NCBI RefSeq assembly: GCF_001956585.1
Contig: NZ_MSRR01000008.1
Span: 1-64,000, forward strand
Reading direction: 5' to 3'
DNA length: 64,000 bases
Origin: Actinomyces naeslundii
GTDB taxonomy: Bacteria > Actinomycetota > Actinomycetes > Actinomycetales > Actinomycetaceae
Position numbers and translations under genes: made by a program
The notes under the pieces: generated by a model
Databases searched by the model: none
What the model was told of the DNA's origin: nothing
The model's input: only the letters and a program-made list of their open reading frames with translations
Shown here: piece by piece, positions 17,813 to 27,400 of the stretch
How positions within the stretch are numbered: position 1 is the stretch's first letter
Layout of the letters: each line of letters starts with the position of its first letter

Positions 17813-18573
17813 CGGCACTCCTTGTTCTTCTGCTTGCCGTGGCTTCTGTGCTCAACAGCTGTGTTCGGGTGGGGTGGATGCTGCGGGGGTTGAGGTTGGC
17901 GGTGGGGCTGTTGGCGGCGGCCTCAGTCCTGACTGTCCTTGGTGTCCTGGTCGGATGGCCGATCCTTCATGTTCGTGGTGGGGGTGTTGTTGCCGTCGTT
18001 CTGATGTCAGTGGCTTGGTTGTGCTGGGATCTGGTTCCGCAGCGATGGTGGGCGAGGCTGCCGGGATCTCGTCAGCAGAGCCGGCTGGGGAGCGAGGGTC
18101 CCAGGGAAGACCTGAGTCACGTGCTGCCTCTTGTGCGACTTGCTTGCACGGCTCTCCTGTTTCTCGTTGTAGCGGTCTGCGCCCTTGTGTCCGAGCCGCT
18201 TGGTTCCAGGGCTGCCAAGGTGGCTGCCGCCGTCGGGGTTGCCGTTTTCCTGACCGCACCCGCTAATCGAATCGTCTCCGACATTCTTGCTGTTGCTCGT
18301 CAGTCCTCGCAGAAGAATGAGAAACAGGACGATTCGGGGGCGTCAATGCGCGGTGGTCGTTGGATCGGTCCGCTTGAGCGAATTCTCATTCTCCTGCTCG
18401 CCTCCGTCGAGGCGCCCGCTGCTGTCGCCGCAATTGTTGCTGCCAAGGGTGTGATCCGATTCCCTGAGATCAGCAAGGATGAAGCGGGACAGAAGGCCGA
18501 GGAGTTCCTCATCGGCTCCTTCGCCTCCTGGATTCTGGCCGTCCTGGGCGCTGTTGTCATTCACGTCTCCTGA
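17809..18573 (+). CDS. SatD-operon membrane protein
   Basis: 254 residues with about six transmembrane segments: three in the first 90 residues, two near 105-155, and the last at LIGSFASWILAVLGAVVIHVS. The C-terminal block GRWIGPLERILILLL through IAAKGVIRFPEI and AEEFLIGSFASW resembles the C-terminal block of membrane partners (DUF3307 type) found beside SatD genes elsewhere. The N-terminal half lacks the usual DUF3307 start, so the call is partial. Translational coupling to SatD suggests the two work together at the membrane. Confidence 0.68.
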   Translation: MTALLVLLLAVASVLNSCVRVGWMLRGLRLAVGLLAAASVLTVLGVLVGWPILHVRGGGVVAVVLMSVAWLCWDLVPQRWWARLPGSRQQSRLGSEGPREDLSHVLPLVRLACTALLFLVVAVCALVSEPLGSRAAKVAAAVGVAVFLTAPANRIVSDILAVARQSSQKNEKQDDSGASMRGGRWIGPLERILILLLASVEAPAAVAAIVAAKGVIRFPEISKDEAGQKAEEFLIGSFASWILAVLGAVVIHVS

Positions 18574-18638
18574 ACGGGAGGGCGGGGAATCGGGATGTCG
18601 GTGCTCGGGCTCTGCCCGGAAGTCTTCGAAAGGGAGGC

Positions 18639-18678
18639 TAGACAGTGCCCATGTAGTGCACTATGATGCACTACATGG
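18639..18678 (+). promoter_or_regulatory. Promoter and operator of the XRE-cupin operon, leaderless
   Basis: A -35 TAGACA (18639-18644), 17-base spacer and -10 TATGAT (18662-18667) place the transcript start at about 18675, the A of the chosen ATG. A perfect 12-bp inverted repeat, CCATGTAGTGCA / TGCACTACATGG with a six-base spacer (18649-18678), covers the -10 and start codon. This is a likely autoregulatory site for the XRE protein it precedes. Confidence 0.72.
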
Positions 18679-19280
18679 AAGTGAGTGCGGAGTCGCTGGC
18701 CCACGAGATCGGTGTGCGGATCAAGCAAGAGCGCAGCACTCGCCGCTGGACGCTCGACCATCTCGCAGAGGTCGCCGGGGTGAGCCGACGAATGCTCGTG
18801 AAGGTTGAGCAGGGTTCGGTCAATCCGAGTATCGGCACGCTGCTGCGGCTCTCGGACGCACTCGGTATCGGGCTTCCGACACTCGTCGAGCCCCCGATGT
18901 CACGCGCGGCCAAGCTCGTGCGCCGCGGTGAAGGGGCTCGTTTGTGGAGCGGCGACCATGGAGGATCCGGTGTCCTCGTCGCCGGCACACAGCCGCCCAA
19001 TGTCGTTGAGCTGTGGGACTGGACCCTCGTTCCAGGAGAACGCCATGCGAGCGAGGCACATGCTGCTGGTACTTGCGAATTGCTACACGTCCAGGCCGGA
19101 TCGATCCTCGTCACGGTTGGTGACGATGCCTACGAGCTGCGCACTGGAGACGCACTGACGTTCTACGGAGACGTCGCCCACTCCTATGACAACCCCGGCC
19201 AGGAGCCAGTACGGTTCTCACTCGCGGTCTTCGAGCCGGGGGTCGGAGCCGTACGCGGAACGGAGCCCTCGAATGACTAA
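18675..19280 (+). CDS. XRE-family transcriptional regulator with cupin domain
   Basis: 201 residues from ATG 18675; the ATG at 18663 lies inside the -10 box. Residues about 10-65 form a lambda-repressor-like HTH (IGVRIKQERSTRRWTLDHLAEVAGVSRRMLVKVEQGSVNPSIGTLLRLSDALG). Residues about 100-190 form a small cupin (LVPGERHASEAHAAGTCELLHVQAGSILVTVGDDAYELRTGDALTFYGDVAHSYDNPG), with most of the residues that could bind a metal or small ligand. The pair is typical of ligand-responsive repressors of catabolic or transport genes. The gene overlaps the next by eight bases, and its operator covers its own promoter. Confidence 0.88.
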   Translation: MEVSAESLAHEIGVRIKQERSTRRWTLDHLAEVAGVSRRMLVKVEQGSVNPSIGTLLRLSDALGIGLPTLVEPPMSRAAKLVRRGEGARLWSGDHGGSGVLVAGTQPPNVVELWDWTLVPGERHASEAHAAGTCELLHVQAGSILVTVGDDAYELRTGDALTFYGDVAHSYDNPGQEPVRFSLAVFEPGVGAVRGTEPSND

Positions 19281-20004
19281 CCCCATGAGTCCGAACGACT
19301 TCCTTGATGTCTGCGCCATCGAACCGGCCGTGTTCGAGCTGCGTTCCGACTACCGCGCGCAGCTACTCGTCGTCGACGGCATCTCGGCAAGCCTGGGTGC
19401 GTGTGAAGGTGACGATGTCGCAGATGGCCTTATCCAGGCGGCGGAGGACCATGCCCGAACCCTGCTCGCAGAGTCCGCGGTCGACAAGCTGCCGCATATC
19501 GCAGCCTGGCGTGAGGCCTACCGGGCGTTTGGAGCCAAGCCGCAGCGCACCCGCAACAGCCTCGAGGCCTTGACCCGTCGTGCGCAGAAGGGTCTGCCCC
19601 GGGTGAATGTACTCACCGACATCTACAACGCGATCTCGGTGCTGCATCAGATCCCGCTCGGCGGTGAGGACTTTGCCCTGTACGCGGGGCCAGCGCGCCT
19701 GATCCGCGCCACCGGCCAGGAGCGCTTCGACACCACTGCCGACGGTGAGGTCGTCGTCGAGCATCCCGATCCTGGAGAGGTCGTGTGGTGCGACGACGCA
19801 GGAGTGACTTGCCGGCGCTGGAACTGGCGCCAGGCCCGTCGCACCGGTCTGAGCGAGGCCACCCGGACGGTCTTCTTCATTCTCGACGCTCTCTCCCCGG
19901 TCTCCGATACCGAGCTGAGAGCTGCTGCTGACGCTCTCGCTCAGGCACTCAGTGCCCTTGGCTCAGACGTGAGCGTCTCCCGACGAGTGATTGGCGCGTC
20001 ATGA
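19273..20004 (+). CDS. B3/B4 tRNA-binding-domain protein
   Basis: 243 residues from ATG 19273, overlapping the XRE stop by eight bases. The protein is a stand-alone version of the B3/B4 (tRNA-editing) domain of phenylalanyl-tRNA synthetase beta subunits: AWREAYRAFGAKPQRTRNSLEALTRRAQKGLPRVNVLTDIYNAISVLHQIPLGGEDF, and later LGS-like VRRVIGAS at the end with PGEVVWCDDAGVTCRRWNWRQARRTGLSEATRTVFFILDAL. Free-standing members are proposed to deacylate non-cognate or modified aminoacyl-tRNAs, or to bind amino acid derivatives. No substrate is established here. It overlaps the aldolase gene by four bases. Confidence 0.85.
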   Translation: MTNPMSPNDFLDVCAIEPAVFELRSDYRAQLLVVDGISASLGACEGDDVADGLIQAAEDHARTLLAESAVDKLPHIAAWREAYRAFGAKPQRTRNSLEALTRRAQKGLPRVNVLTDIYNAISVLHQIPLGGEDFALYAGPARLIRATGQERFDTTADGEVVVEHPDPGEVVWCDDAGVTCRRWNWRQARRTGLSEATRTVFFILDALSPVSDTELRAAADALAQALSALGSDVSVSRRVIGAS

Positions 20005-20933
20005 AGCAACCGCACCAGGAGGGCGGTCCTACCTCAATCCGTCTCGCCGGGTTGAGTGCCTTCCCCCTTACGCCGCTTCGCGACGACGCCGTCGATGAGC
20101 ACGCCTTCGCCGGCCTCGTCGAACGGCTCACTGCAGCTGGGGTGGATTCCATCACCGCCTTGGGTTCGACCGGTTCCTATGCGTACCTCACGCCGGCCGA
20201 GCGTGCTCGGGTAGCCCGCATCGCCGTCGAGCACGCCGGAGCGACTCCGGTATTCGTCGGAGTCGGCGACCTGCGCACGTCGCGCGTCCTCGCCCATGTG
20301 GACAGCGCGCAGGAGGCCGGTGCGGCCGGTGTCCTGCTGGCCCCGATGACCTACCAGCCCCTCAGCGACGACGAGGTGCTCAGACTGTTCCGTGCTGTCA
20401 CCGAGCACACCGACCGCCCGGTCATCGTCTACGACAACCCCGGCACCACGCACTTCACGTTCACTACGGAACTGTATGCCCGTATAGCCGAGTTGCCCGG
20501 CATTGCATCGATCAAGATCCCCGGCGTCCCCGCCGACCCGACTGCAGCGCGTGAGCGCGTCGCGATGATTCGGGCCGCGATTCCTGAGCACGTCACGATC
20601 GGCGTGTCCGGAGACGCGTTCGCAGCCACCGGCTTGAATGCCGGCTGCGACGCCTGGTACTCGGTGATCGGGGGAACCCTCCCAGCTCCTGCGCTTTCGA
20701 TCACCCGAGCTGCTCAGGCGGGTCGGGCCCGGGAGGCTGCCGTAGAGTCACGACGACTCGCACCTCTGTGGGAGCTGTTCGCCGAACTCGGCGGAAGCCT
20801 ACGCGTGACTGCGGCGATCGCCGAGCACCTTGGTCTCGTTCCACCGTCCTGCCTGCCGCTGCCGATCCGGGGGCTCACCGACTTGCAGCGAGTGCAGGTC
20901 ATCGATGTGGTGACCGAGCTCGATCTTGTCTGA
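20001..20933 (+). CDS. DapA/NanA-superfamily class I aldolase
   Basis: 310 residues, (beta/alpha)8 dihydrodipicolinate synthase family. The Schiff-base lysine is in ASIKIPGV (about 173) and the conserved tyrosine in PVIVYDNPGTTHF (about 142). The phosphate/carboxylate loop usually GTTGE reads GSTGSYAYLT. That loop and operon context argue for a different 2-oxo acid substrate rather than lysine biosynthesis. It probably cleaves or condenses a pyruvate adduct. The order regulator, B3/4 protein, aldolase, MFS carrier suggests uptake or export of an amino-acid-like compound. The start ATG overlaps the B3/4 stop. Confidence 0.86.
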   Translation: MKQPHQEGGPTSIRLAGLSAFPLTPLRDDAVDEHAFAGLVERLTAAGVDSITALGSTGSYAYLTPAERARVARIAVEHAGATPVFVGVGDLRTSRVLAHVDSAQEAGAAGVLLAPMTYQPLSDDEVLRLFRAVTEHTDRPVIVYDNPGTTHFTFTTELYARIAELPGIASIKIPGVPADPTAARERVAMIRAAIPEHVTIGVSGDAFAATGLNAGCDAWYSVIGGTLPAPALSITRAAQAGRAREAAVESRRLAPLWELFAELGGSLRVTAAIAEHLGLVPPSCLPLPIRGLTDLQRVQVIDVVTELDLV

Positions 20934-22128
20934 GCGTCGAGAGGATTTCGGTCTGTCGGGTCGGACGAACTGGACGCTGGCGCGGTACGTGTTCGCGGCC
21001 ACGCTCGTACGCTCAGCCGATGGAGGCGCGGTGGTCGCCGTTGTGCTGCTCGCCCAGTCCTCAGGAAAGCCCGGATGGATGTCCGGCATGCTGGGAGCGG
21101 CAATCATCGCACCACATCTGCTCGGTCCGTTCATCGCCCGCCGCCTCGACACTGCAGATGACGGCAGGAGGATTATCGCCGTCTCGGCCCTCGCTCACGG
21201 ACTACTGCTCGGGACTGCCGGGCTACTACTGCCAGTGGCGTGGACCGTCGTCCCGGCAGTACTGCTGGTCCTCTCGGGAGTATTCGGGCCCATGCTCACC
21301 GGAGGAGTGAGCAGTCGATTGCCGTCGATCGCGGGGCCGTCGCAAAAGAGCCAGCGGCGCGCACAGAGTTGGGACGTCGCCAGCTACGGCGTCAGCGGCA
21401 CGCTCGGGCCCGCTGTTGTCGCATGGATCTCGGCTGCTACTGGTCCGCTGGGAGCGATGCTTATTCTTGCCGCCTCAACACTCATCGGGGCTGGGGCTGT
21501 GCTCGCGCTGCCGAAGCAGGCGCCGGCTGCTGAGTCGGGTGCCGTGAGCTCGTCAGCACGCGTCCTGATGACGATCTGGCGATCCAGGCCGCTGCGCTGC
21601 ACGTTGGGGCTTACGGTCGTGGTCGCGTTCTCGGTTGCGGCGCTACCGATCTATGCCGTCGCCGTCGCCCCGGCTCTTGGTGGGGCTGCTCTGGCCGGCA
21701 CCCTGGTTGCTGGGTATGGAGGTGGTGGTCTTGCCGGATCCGTGCTGTTGATGGTGTGGCCGCTCAAGGGAGACGCCGACAGGCTCACGTCGCTGCTGGC
21801 CGGAGTGGTCGCCGTAGCGCTGGGCGTCGTCATATCGGTGTCGAACCCCGTCCTGACGATGATTGCGTTCACTGTTGTCGGTGTTGCGAACTCCCTGTTC
21901 TTCGCTGCGACATTAGCGGCTCGCAGCGAGTACTCGCCTCTTGAGTCACGGGGGCAGGTGTTCATCTGGGTCGGGGCCCTGAAAATCGCGGCGGGATCAG
22001 CTGGTACAGCGGTTGCCGGCGCACTTGCCGGCGCTGCGGTGTGGCTTCCGATCGCTGCTGTTGCCGTCCTATCGGCCGCAAGTTCCCTCTGGTGCGTCAT
22101 GGAGCGCCGACGGGCTGGGGCGGGCTGA
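20926..22128 (+). CDS. MFS transporter of the XRE/B3-4/DapA operon
   Basis: 400 residues with about twelve hydrophobic segments from LARYVFAATLVRSADGGAVVAVVLLA to VWLPIAAVAVLSAASSLWCVM. It starts at TTG 20926, overlapping the aldolase stop by eight bases; a later start is possible. Short charged loops (RRLDTADDGRR between helices 2 and 3) fit MFS exporters of the drug/metabolite type. A small, Ser/Ala-rich central loop divides the two halves. The substrate is unknown, but coupling suggests it carries what the aldolase makes or uses. Confidence 0.85.
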   Translation: MSERREDFGLSGRTNWTLARYVFAATLVRSADGGAVVAVVLLAQSSGKPGWMSGMLGAAIIAPHLLGPFIARRLDTADDGRRIIAVSALAHGLLLGTAGLLLPVAWTVVPAVLLVLSGVFGPMLTGGVSSRLPSIAGPSQKSQRRAQSWDVASYGVSGTLGPAVVAWISAATGPLGAMLILAASTLIGAGAVLALPKQAPAAESGAVSSSARVLMTIWRSRPLRCTLGLTVVVAFSVAALPIYAVAVAPALGGAALAGTLVAGYGGGGLAGSVLLMVWPLKGDADRLTSLLAGVVAVALGVVISVSNPVLTMIAFTVVGVANSLFFAATLAARSEYSPLESRGQVFIWVGALKIAAGSAGTAVAGALAGAAVWLPIAAVAVLSAASSLWCVMERRRAGAG

Positions 22129-22217
22129 CAGAGGGAGCGTTTCAGCTTCCCGATTATTCGTTGTTATCGCGGCGGTTTCTGGGGGTGGTTGTGTGGTGCG
22201 GTTGGTGGGGGCGGGGC

Positions 22218-22237
22218 TATAGTGTACGTATGTTCGA
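22218..22237 (+). promoter_or_regulatory. Leaderless -10 and LexA-like half-site of the DUF222-dnaE2 unit
   Basis: TATAGT (22218-22223) lies six bases before the ATG at 22230, the spacing of a leaderless promoter; no good -35 is seen. GTGTAC-GTAT-GTTCGA at 22222-22237 matches the LexA consensus in the whole right half and in three of six left-half bases. It overlaps the start codon as at imuA'. Because dnaE2 follows, a weak SOS site is plausible but not proven. Confidence 0.4.
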
Positions 22238-24473
22238 AGGTGGTGTGTTTCCTGGTGTCCTGGCTGGTGGTGCGGTCGGGGTGCTGGGTGCGCCTGGTGG
22301 GGTGGCGGCGTCGGTGCCAGCGGTCTCGGTGGAGGATGCGGCCGGTCTGTTGGCGTCCCTGGCCGCCGGTGGGGTGCTGGCTGGTGTGGTGGAGGGGTTG
22401 CTGGCTTGCCTGCTGGTGACCGTTCAGGACTCCGGCGATGAGGGCTCTGATGCTGAGGGCTCTGGTGCTGATGGTGCCGGTGGTGCCGGTAGCGTTGGTG
22501 GTGGGGGCTTGTTCGGTGGTGAGCCTGGGGGTGATGCGGCCGTGGTGGCTGTCGTCGAGGGGTTTCGGGTCGTGGGTGTGGAGGAGGCTGGTAGCAGTGG
22601 GTTGCTTGGTCTGGGGGCGGTGGGTTTGGGGGAGCTGGCCGCGGTCTGCCATCGTCTGGCGGCCTGGGCTACTTGGGGAGAGTCACTCGCCGCTGCGTGT
22701 TTGACCGGGTGCGGTGAGCTGTCGGCGCGTCCTGGCCGGTGGGGCCCGGGTGGTCAGGTCTCACCCGTGGTCGGGTTTGAGGAGCGCAGGTTCAACACCG
22801 CCTGCCTGCTCTCGGCCCGCCTGGGGGTCTCCCGGGCTCGGGCCGGCCAGATCGTGGATCACGGCGGTGCCCTGATGAGCGCTGGCTTGAGCCCCACTGA
22901 GGCCATGGAGCGTTGCGGGGTGCTGGACTCGGTGAAGGCGTCCCTGGTGACCCGCCGCCTGGAGGGCGTACCGGTTCCGGTGGCGCTGGCGGTTCAGGAC
23001 CAGGTCCTGCCCCAGGCACCCCGGCGAAGCGTGTCCCAGGTGGGGTGGGACATTGAGCGGGCCCTGATAGAGGTCGACCCCGACGGACACACCGAACGCA
23101 CCCGGGCCACTGTCTCCAGGCGGTGCGTGTCGCGCCCGAGGCCTGTGGGCGAGGGCCTGTGCCAGGTCCTTCTGCTGCTGCCGACGATGGACGCCCTGCT
23201 GCTGGACGCCACCCTGGACGCGATCGCCGCCAGCGTGCGCGCCGCCGGTGAGAGGCGCACCCCGGGCCAGCTCGGGGCCGACGCCGTCACCGCCATGACC
23301 CTGCAGACCCTACGCACCAGCCAGATGGCCGCCTACCAGCCCACCCCGAGACAAGTCGAGCATTGCGGCGAGGACCCGGCTGAGACCAACCAGTCGCCTG
23401 CCCCTGGGCGTCTGCTGCCTGACGGGGTGCCCCTGGACGGGCTCCTGGGGGCCTTGAGTGGGCTGGTGGGGTCGGCCAGCGAGTGGTGGACACCCTCAGG
23501 AACCGGGCACCTGCCTCTCCCCAGGAACATCCACATCGACGTCCAGGTCACCGTCCCCATCACCAGCCTGGCCCCACCGGCAGACCCCGCCGGCAGCGGC
23601 GATCCCGGGGACGGTGACCGCGCTGACGACGGTCCTGACAGCCTTGACACCGGCCGGACCAGCCCAAACGGCGGCCGCCGCGCAACCGTGCTCGAGCCCT
23701 TCGACCGGGAGTCCTCCGGGACCAGCGGCAGGAGTCTGCCCAGTTCCGGCGGGAGGAGTCTGCCTGCTCCCGGGCAGGGTGCTCCTACCGCCCAGACTGC
23801 CGCGGCTGCCGAGACCGCGGAGGTACGGATCGGGGCCCGCAGCGCGGTGGTACCGGCCATGACCGGCTGGGCCCTGGCCGCGGGTGGGACCTGGAGGCGC
23901 CTGGTCACCGACCCGACCAGCCGCACCGCCGTGGATGTCGGCCGCACCAGCTACCGGCCCCCGACGGGTCTGGCCGACCTGGTGCGCGCCCGCGACCGGT
24001 CCTGCGTCTTCCCCGCCTGCCAGGCCCCAGCCTCCCGCTGCGACCTCGATCACCTCACCGCCTGGGGCCAGGGCAGGACCACCAGCCTGAACAACCTCGC
24101 CACCCTGTACCAGGCCCACCACCACCTCAAGCACACCCCCGACAGAACCGTCTACCAACGCCACCCCGACGGCACCATCAACCGCCTACCCCGCAAGACC
24201 GGACCCCACCGCACCCACGTCCCCAGCACCCTCGTCCCGACCGACCTGAGCAAACAGACCACCCCCGAGATCATCAACCACCTCAACACCACCCTCAACC
24301 ACACCCACCCCAGCAGCGGCAGTACCCGACCGATCACCCACGGCCCCCACCCCCACAAAAGACCCGGACACCACGAGACCACCCCCTACCCAAGGGCCAC
24401 CCACACCCTCAAACCAGCACCCCCCACCAACCCCACCCCACCCTTCCGAAGCACCAGGTGCCACGGACAGTGA
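22230..24473 (+). CDS. DUF222 / HNH-endonuclease (13E12 repeat family) protein
   Basis: 747 residues from ATG 22230. A Gly/Val/Ala-rich N-terminal ~150 residues precede the DUF222 helical region (HRLAAWATWGESLAAACL, RRFNTACLLSARLGVSRARAGQIV, ATLDAIAASVRAAGERRTPGQLGADAVTAMTLQ). After a Ser/Pro/Thr-rich linker comes a C-terminal HNH domain: LVRARDRSCVFPACQAPASRCDLDHLTAWGQGRTTSLNNLATLYQAHHHLKH with two zinc Cys pairs and the catalytic DLDH. The last ~130 residues are rich in Thr, His and Pro. 13E12-type proteins occur in many copies in actinobacteria and their biology is unclear. The stop overlaps the dnaE2 start. Confidence 0.88.
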   Translation: MFEGGVFPGVLAGGAVGVLGAPGGVAASVPAVSVEDAAGLLASLAAGGVLAGVVEGLLACLLVTVQDSGDEGSDAEGSGADGAGGAGSVGGGGLFGGEPGGDAAVVAVVEGFRVVGVEEAGSSGLLGLGAVGLGELAAVCHRLAAWATWGESLAAACLTGCGELSARPGRWGPGGQVSPVVGFEERRFNTACLLSARLGVSRARAGQIVDHGGALMSAGLSPTEAMERCGVLDSVKASLVTRRLEGVPVPVALAVQDQVLPQAPRRSVSQVGWDIERALIEVDPDGHTERTRATVSRRCVSRPRPVGEGLCQVLLLLPTMDALLLDATLDAIAASVRAAGERRTPGQLGADAVTAMTLQTLRTSQMAAYQPTPRQVEHCGEDPAETNQSPAPGRLLPDGVPLDGLLGALSGLVGSASEWWTPSGTGHLPLPRNIHIDVQVTVPITSLAPPADPAGSGDPGDGDRADDGPDSLDTGRTSPNGGRRATVLEPFDRESSGTSGRSLPSSGGRSLPAPGQGAPTAQTAAAAETAEVRIGARSAVVPAMTGWALAAGGTWRRLVTDPTSRTAVDVGRTSYRPPTGLADLVRARDRSCVFPACQAPASRCDLDHLTAWGQGRTTSLNNLATLYQAHHHLKHTPDRTVYQRHPDGTINRLPRKTGPHRTHVPSTLVPTDLSKQTTPEIINHLNTTLNHTHPSSGSTRPITHGPHPHKRPGHHETTPYPRATHTLKPAPPTNPTPPFRSTRCHGQ

Positions 24474-27400
24474 TGACCAGCCGACACCGCTACGCCGAGC
24501 TGCACGCCCACTCCGCCTACTCCTTTCTTGACGGAGCCAATGAGCCCGATGAGCTGGCCTCGGCCGCCGTCGAGCTCGGGGTGGAGGCTCTCGCCCTGAC
24601 CGATCACGACGGCGTCCCCGGCATCGTCAAGCACGCCCAGGCGGGTCGTGCCCACGGCCTGCCCACCATTCACGGCACCGAGCTCACCCTGGCCGACGGC
24701 TCCCACCTGCCCGTCCTGGCTCGCAGCCCCATCGGTTACCGTCGCCTGGTATCGGCCATCTCCCAGCACAACCTGGACGCAGGAGCACGCCGAGAACCGG
24801 CTCACGACCTGCCCACTCTCGCTGCGGCTCTTCGCTCCGCCCCCACCAACCAGACCGGGGGATCGGCGGGAACCTGCCTCATCCTCACTGGTACCGCCAA
24901 CGGTCCCCTGCGTCGGGCGCTGGGCGATCCCCGTCGCCCCAGCACCTGGGACCTTAAGGCGGCAGATGCCTACCTGGGCCACCTCGCCGATCTCTTCGCT
25001 GCTCCTGACCGAGGTCGCCCCTTAGGCGCCGGATCCACGACCGGTTGCCCACAGGTCGAGGGAGACGCCGCTGTCGGTCTGGCCGTTGAGCTCACCCTGG
25101 ATGGAGGTCCCACCGATGCCGCTCTCACCGATGTCCTGACCCGGCTGGCTCACGACCACCGGCTGCCCCTCGTGGCCACCGGTGCAGTGCGCTGCGCCCG
25201 CCCCGCCGACGCCCGGCTTGCCGATGTTCTCACCTCGACCCGACTCGTCACTGACCTGGAAGGTGCTCGCGGTCACCTACCCGCCATCGGCCGCTGGCTG
25301 CGGGGAGCCCAGGACATGGCCAGGCTTCACCGCCGTCGCCCCGACGCCGTCGACCTTGCCGCAGACCTCGCCTCCGACCTGGCCTTCGATCTGTCTCTCA
25401 TCGCTCCGGACCTCCCTGATGCTGATGTTCCGGAGGGGCACACACCCGCCACGTGGTTGCGCGAGCTCACCCGTCAAGGCGCTACTCGCCGCTACGGCAC
25501 CCCGCAGGAGCATCCCCGAGCCTGGGAGGTGCTCAACCACGAGCTCGAGGTCATCGAGTCCCTGGGATTCCCCGGCTACTTCCTCATCGTGCACTCCATC
25601 GTCGAGTTCTGCAGGCAGTCGGGAATCCTGTGCCAGGGGAGAGGATCGGCGGCCAACTCCGCAGTCTGCTACGCCCTGGGAATCACCGCGGTCGACGCCG
25701 TCCGGCACCAGATGCTCTTCGAGCGTTTCCTGTCCCCGGGGCGAGCCGGCTACCCGGATATCGACCTCGATATCGAGGCATGTCGTCGAGAAGAGGTCAT
25801 CCAGCACGTCTACTCCCGCTACGGCCGTGACTGCGCCGCCCAGGTCGCCAACGTCATCTCCTACCGACCCCGATCCGCCGTTCGGGATGCCGCCCGGGCC
25901 CTCGGCCACCCCGCCGGCGTGCAGGACACCTGGGCCAGGCAGATGGACCGGTGGGCCACGGTACGCCCCGGAGGTTTAACAGGACAGGGCGACGAGGTTC
26001 CCGAACCGGTTCTCGATATCGCCGAGAAGCTGCTGCGTCTACCCCGCCACCTGGGGGTTCACCCCGGAGGCATGGTCCTGTGCGACCGTCCTGTCACTGA
26101 GGTGTGCCCGGTGCGCTGGGCGGCCATGGACAATCGCTCGGTCCTTCAATGGGACAAGGACGACTGCTCCGAGGCCGGCCTGGTCAAGTTCGACCTTCTA
26201 GGCCTTGGCGCGCTCACCGCCCTGCGCCTGGCGTTCACCACCCTGGCCGAGCGCGGCCAGGTCGTTCCCGACGTCGTCGAGGAAGGCGAGCTGCGCAGCA
26301 CCCAGACCGGCCGTCCCTGGGGACTGCACACCCTGCCCGAGGAGGATCCTGCCGTCTACCGGCTGCTCACTGCTGCGGACACGGTCGGGGTCTTCCAGGT
26401 CGAGTCGCGCGCGCAGATGGCCACCCTGCCCCGTCTGCGTCCCAAGACGTTCTACGACATCGTCGTCGAGGTCGCCCTCATCCGCCCAGGGCCCATTCAG
26501 GGCGACGCCGTCAACCCCTACATCCGCCGCAGGCTGAAGCGTGAGGAGGTCACTTATCTGCACGACTCCCTCAAACCCGCCCTGGCCAAGACCCTGGGCG
26601 TGCCGCTCTTCCAGGAGCAGCTCATGCAGATCGCCGTCGATGCCGCCGGGTTCACCCCCGCTGAGGCCGACACCCTGCGCCAGGCCATGGGGGCCAAGCG
26701 ATCCCTCGAACGTATGGACGCCCTCCATGACCGGCTCGTGGCGGGCATGAGAGCCCGCGACATCGATGAGGCGACCGCCGAGGAGATCTACAGCAAGCTG
26801 AGGTCGTTTGCCGAGTTCGGCTTCCCCGAGTCCCATGCCTTCTCCTTCGCCTACCTGGTCTACGCCTCGGCCTGGCTCAAGGTGCGCAAGCCCGAGGACT
26901 TCTACGCCGGAGTCCTCGCCGCCCAGCCCATGGGCTTCTGGTCCCCGCAGTCCCTTGTGGCCGACGCCCGCCGTCACGGTGTGCGCGTCCTGCCCGCAGA
27001 CGTCAACCACTCCCTGGCACAGGCTACCGTTGAGCGCAGGCGGGCGCAGTGGGGCACAGGGCCGTCACCGGAGCGAGCAGAGCAGTGGAGACCACTCACC
27101 CCGCATCCCGCTGCCCCGTCACCACTTGACGTCCACGACGACCTCGCGGTGCGGCTCGGTCTGAGCCCGATCAAGGGGCTGGGAAAACGGGTTGCTCAGG
27201 CCATCGTCACTGAGCGTCGCGCCCACGGTCCCTACCTGGACCAGGCCGACCTGGCTCGACGTGTGAACCTGAGCCGCTCCCGTCTTGAGGCGCTGGCAGC
27301 CTCGGGGGCTCTCGACAGCCTGGGGACGGATCGCCGTCGAGCACTGTGGGCTGCCGGGATCCTGTCCGACGAGCACGGCCGACGCCGCGGCGCATCCCGC

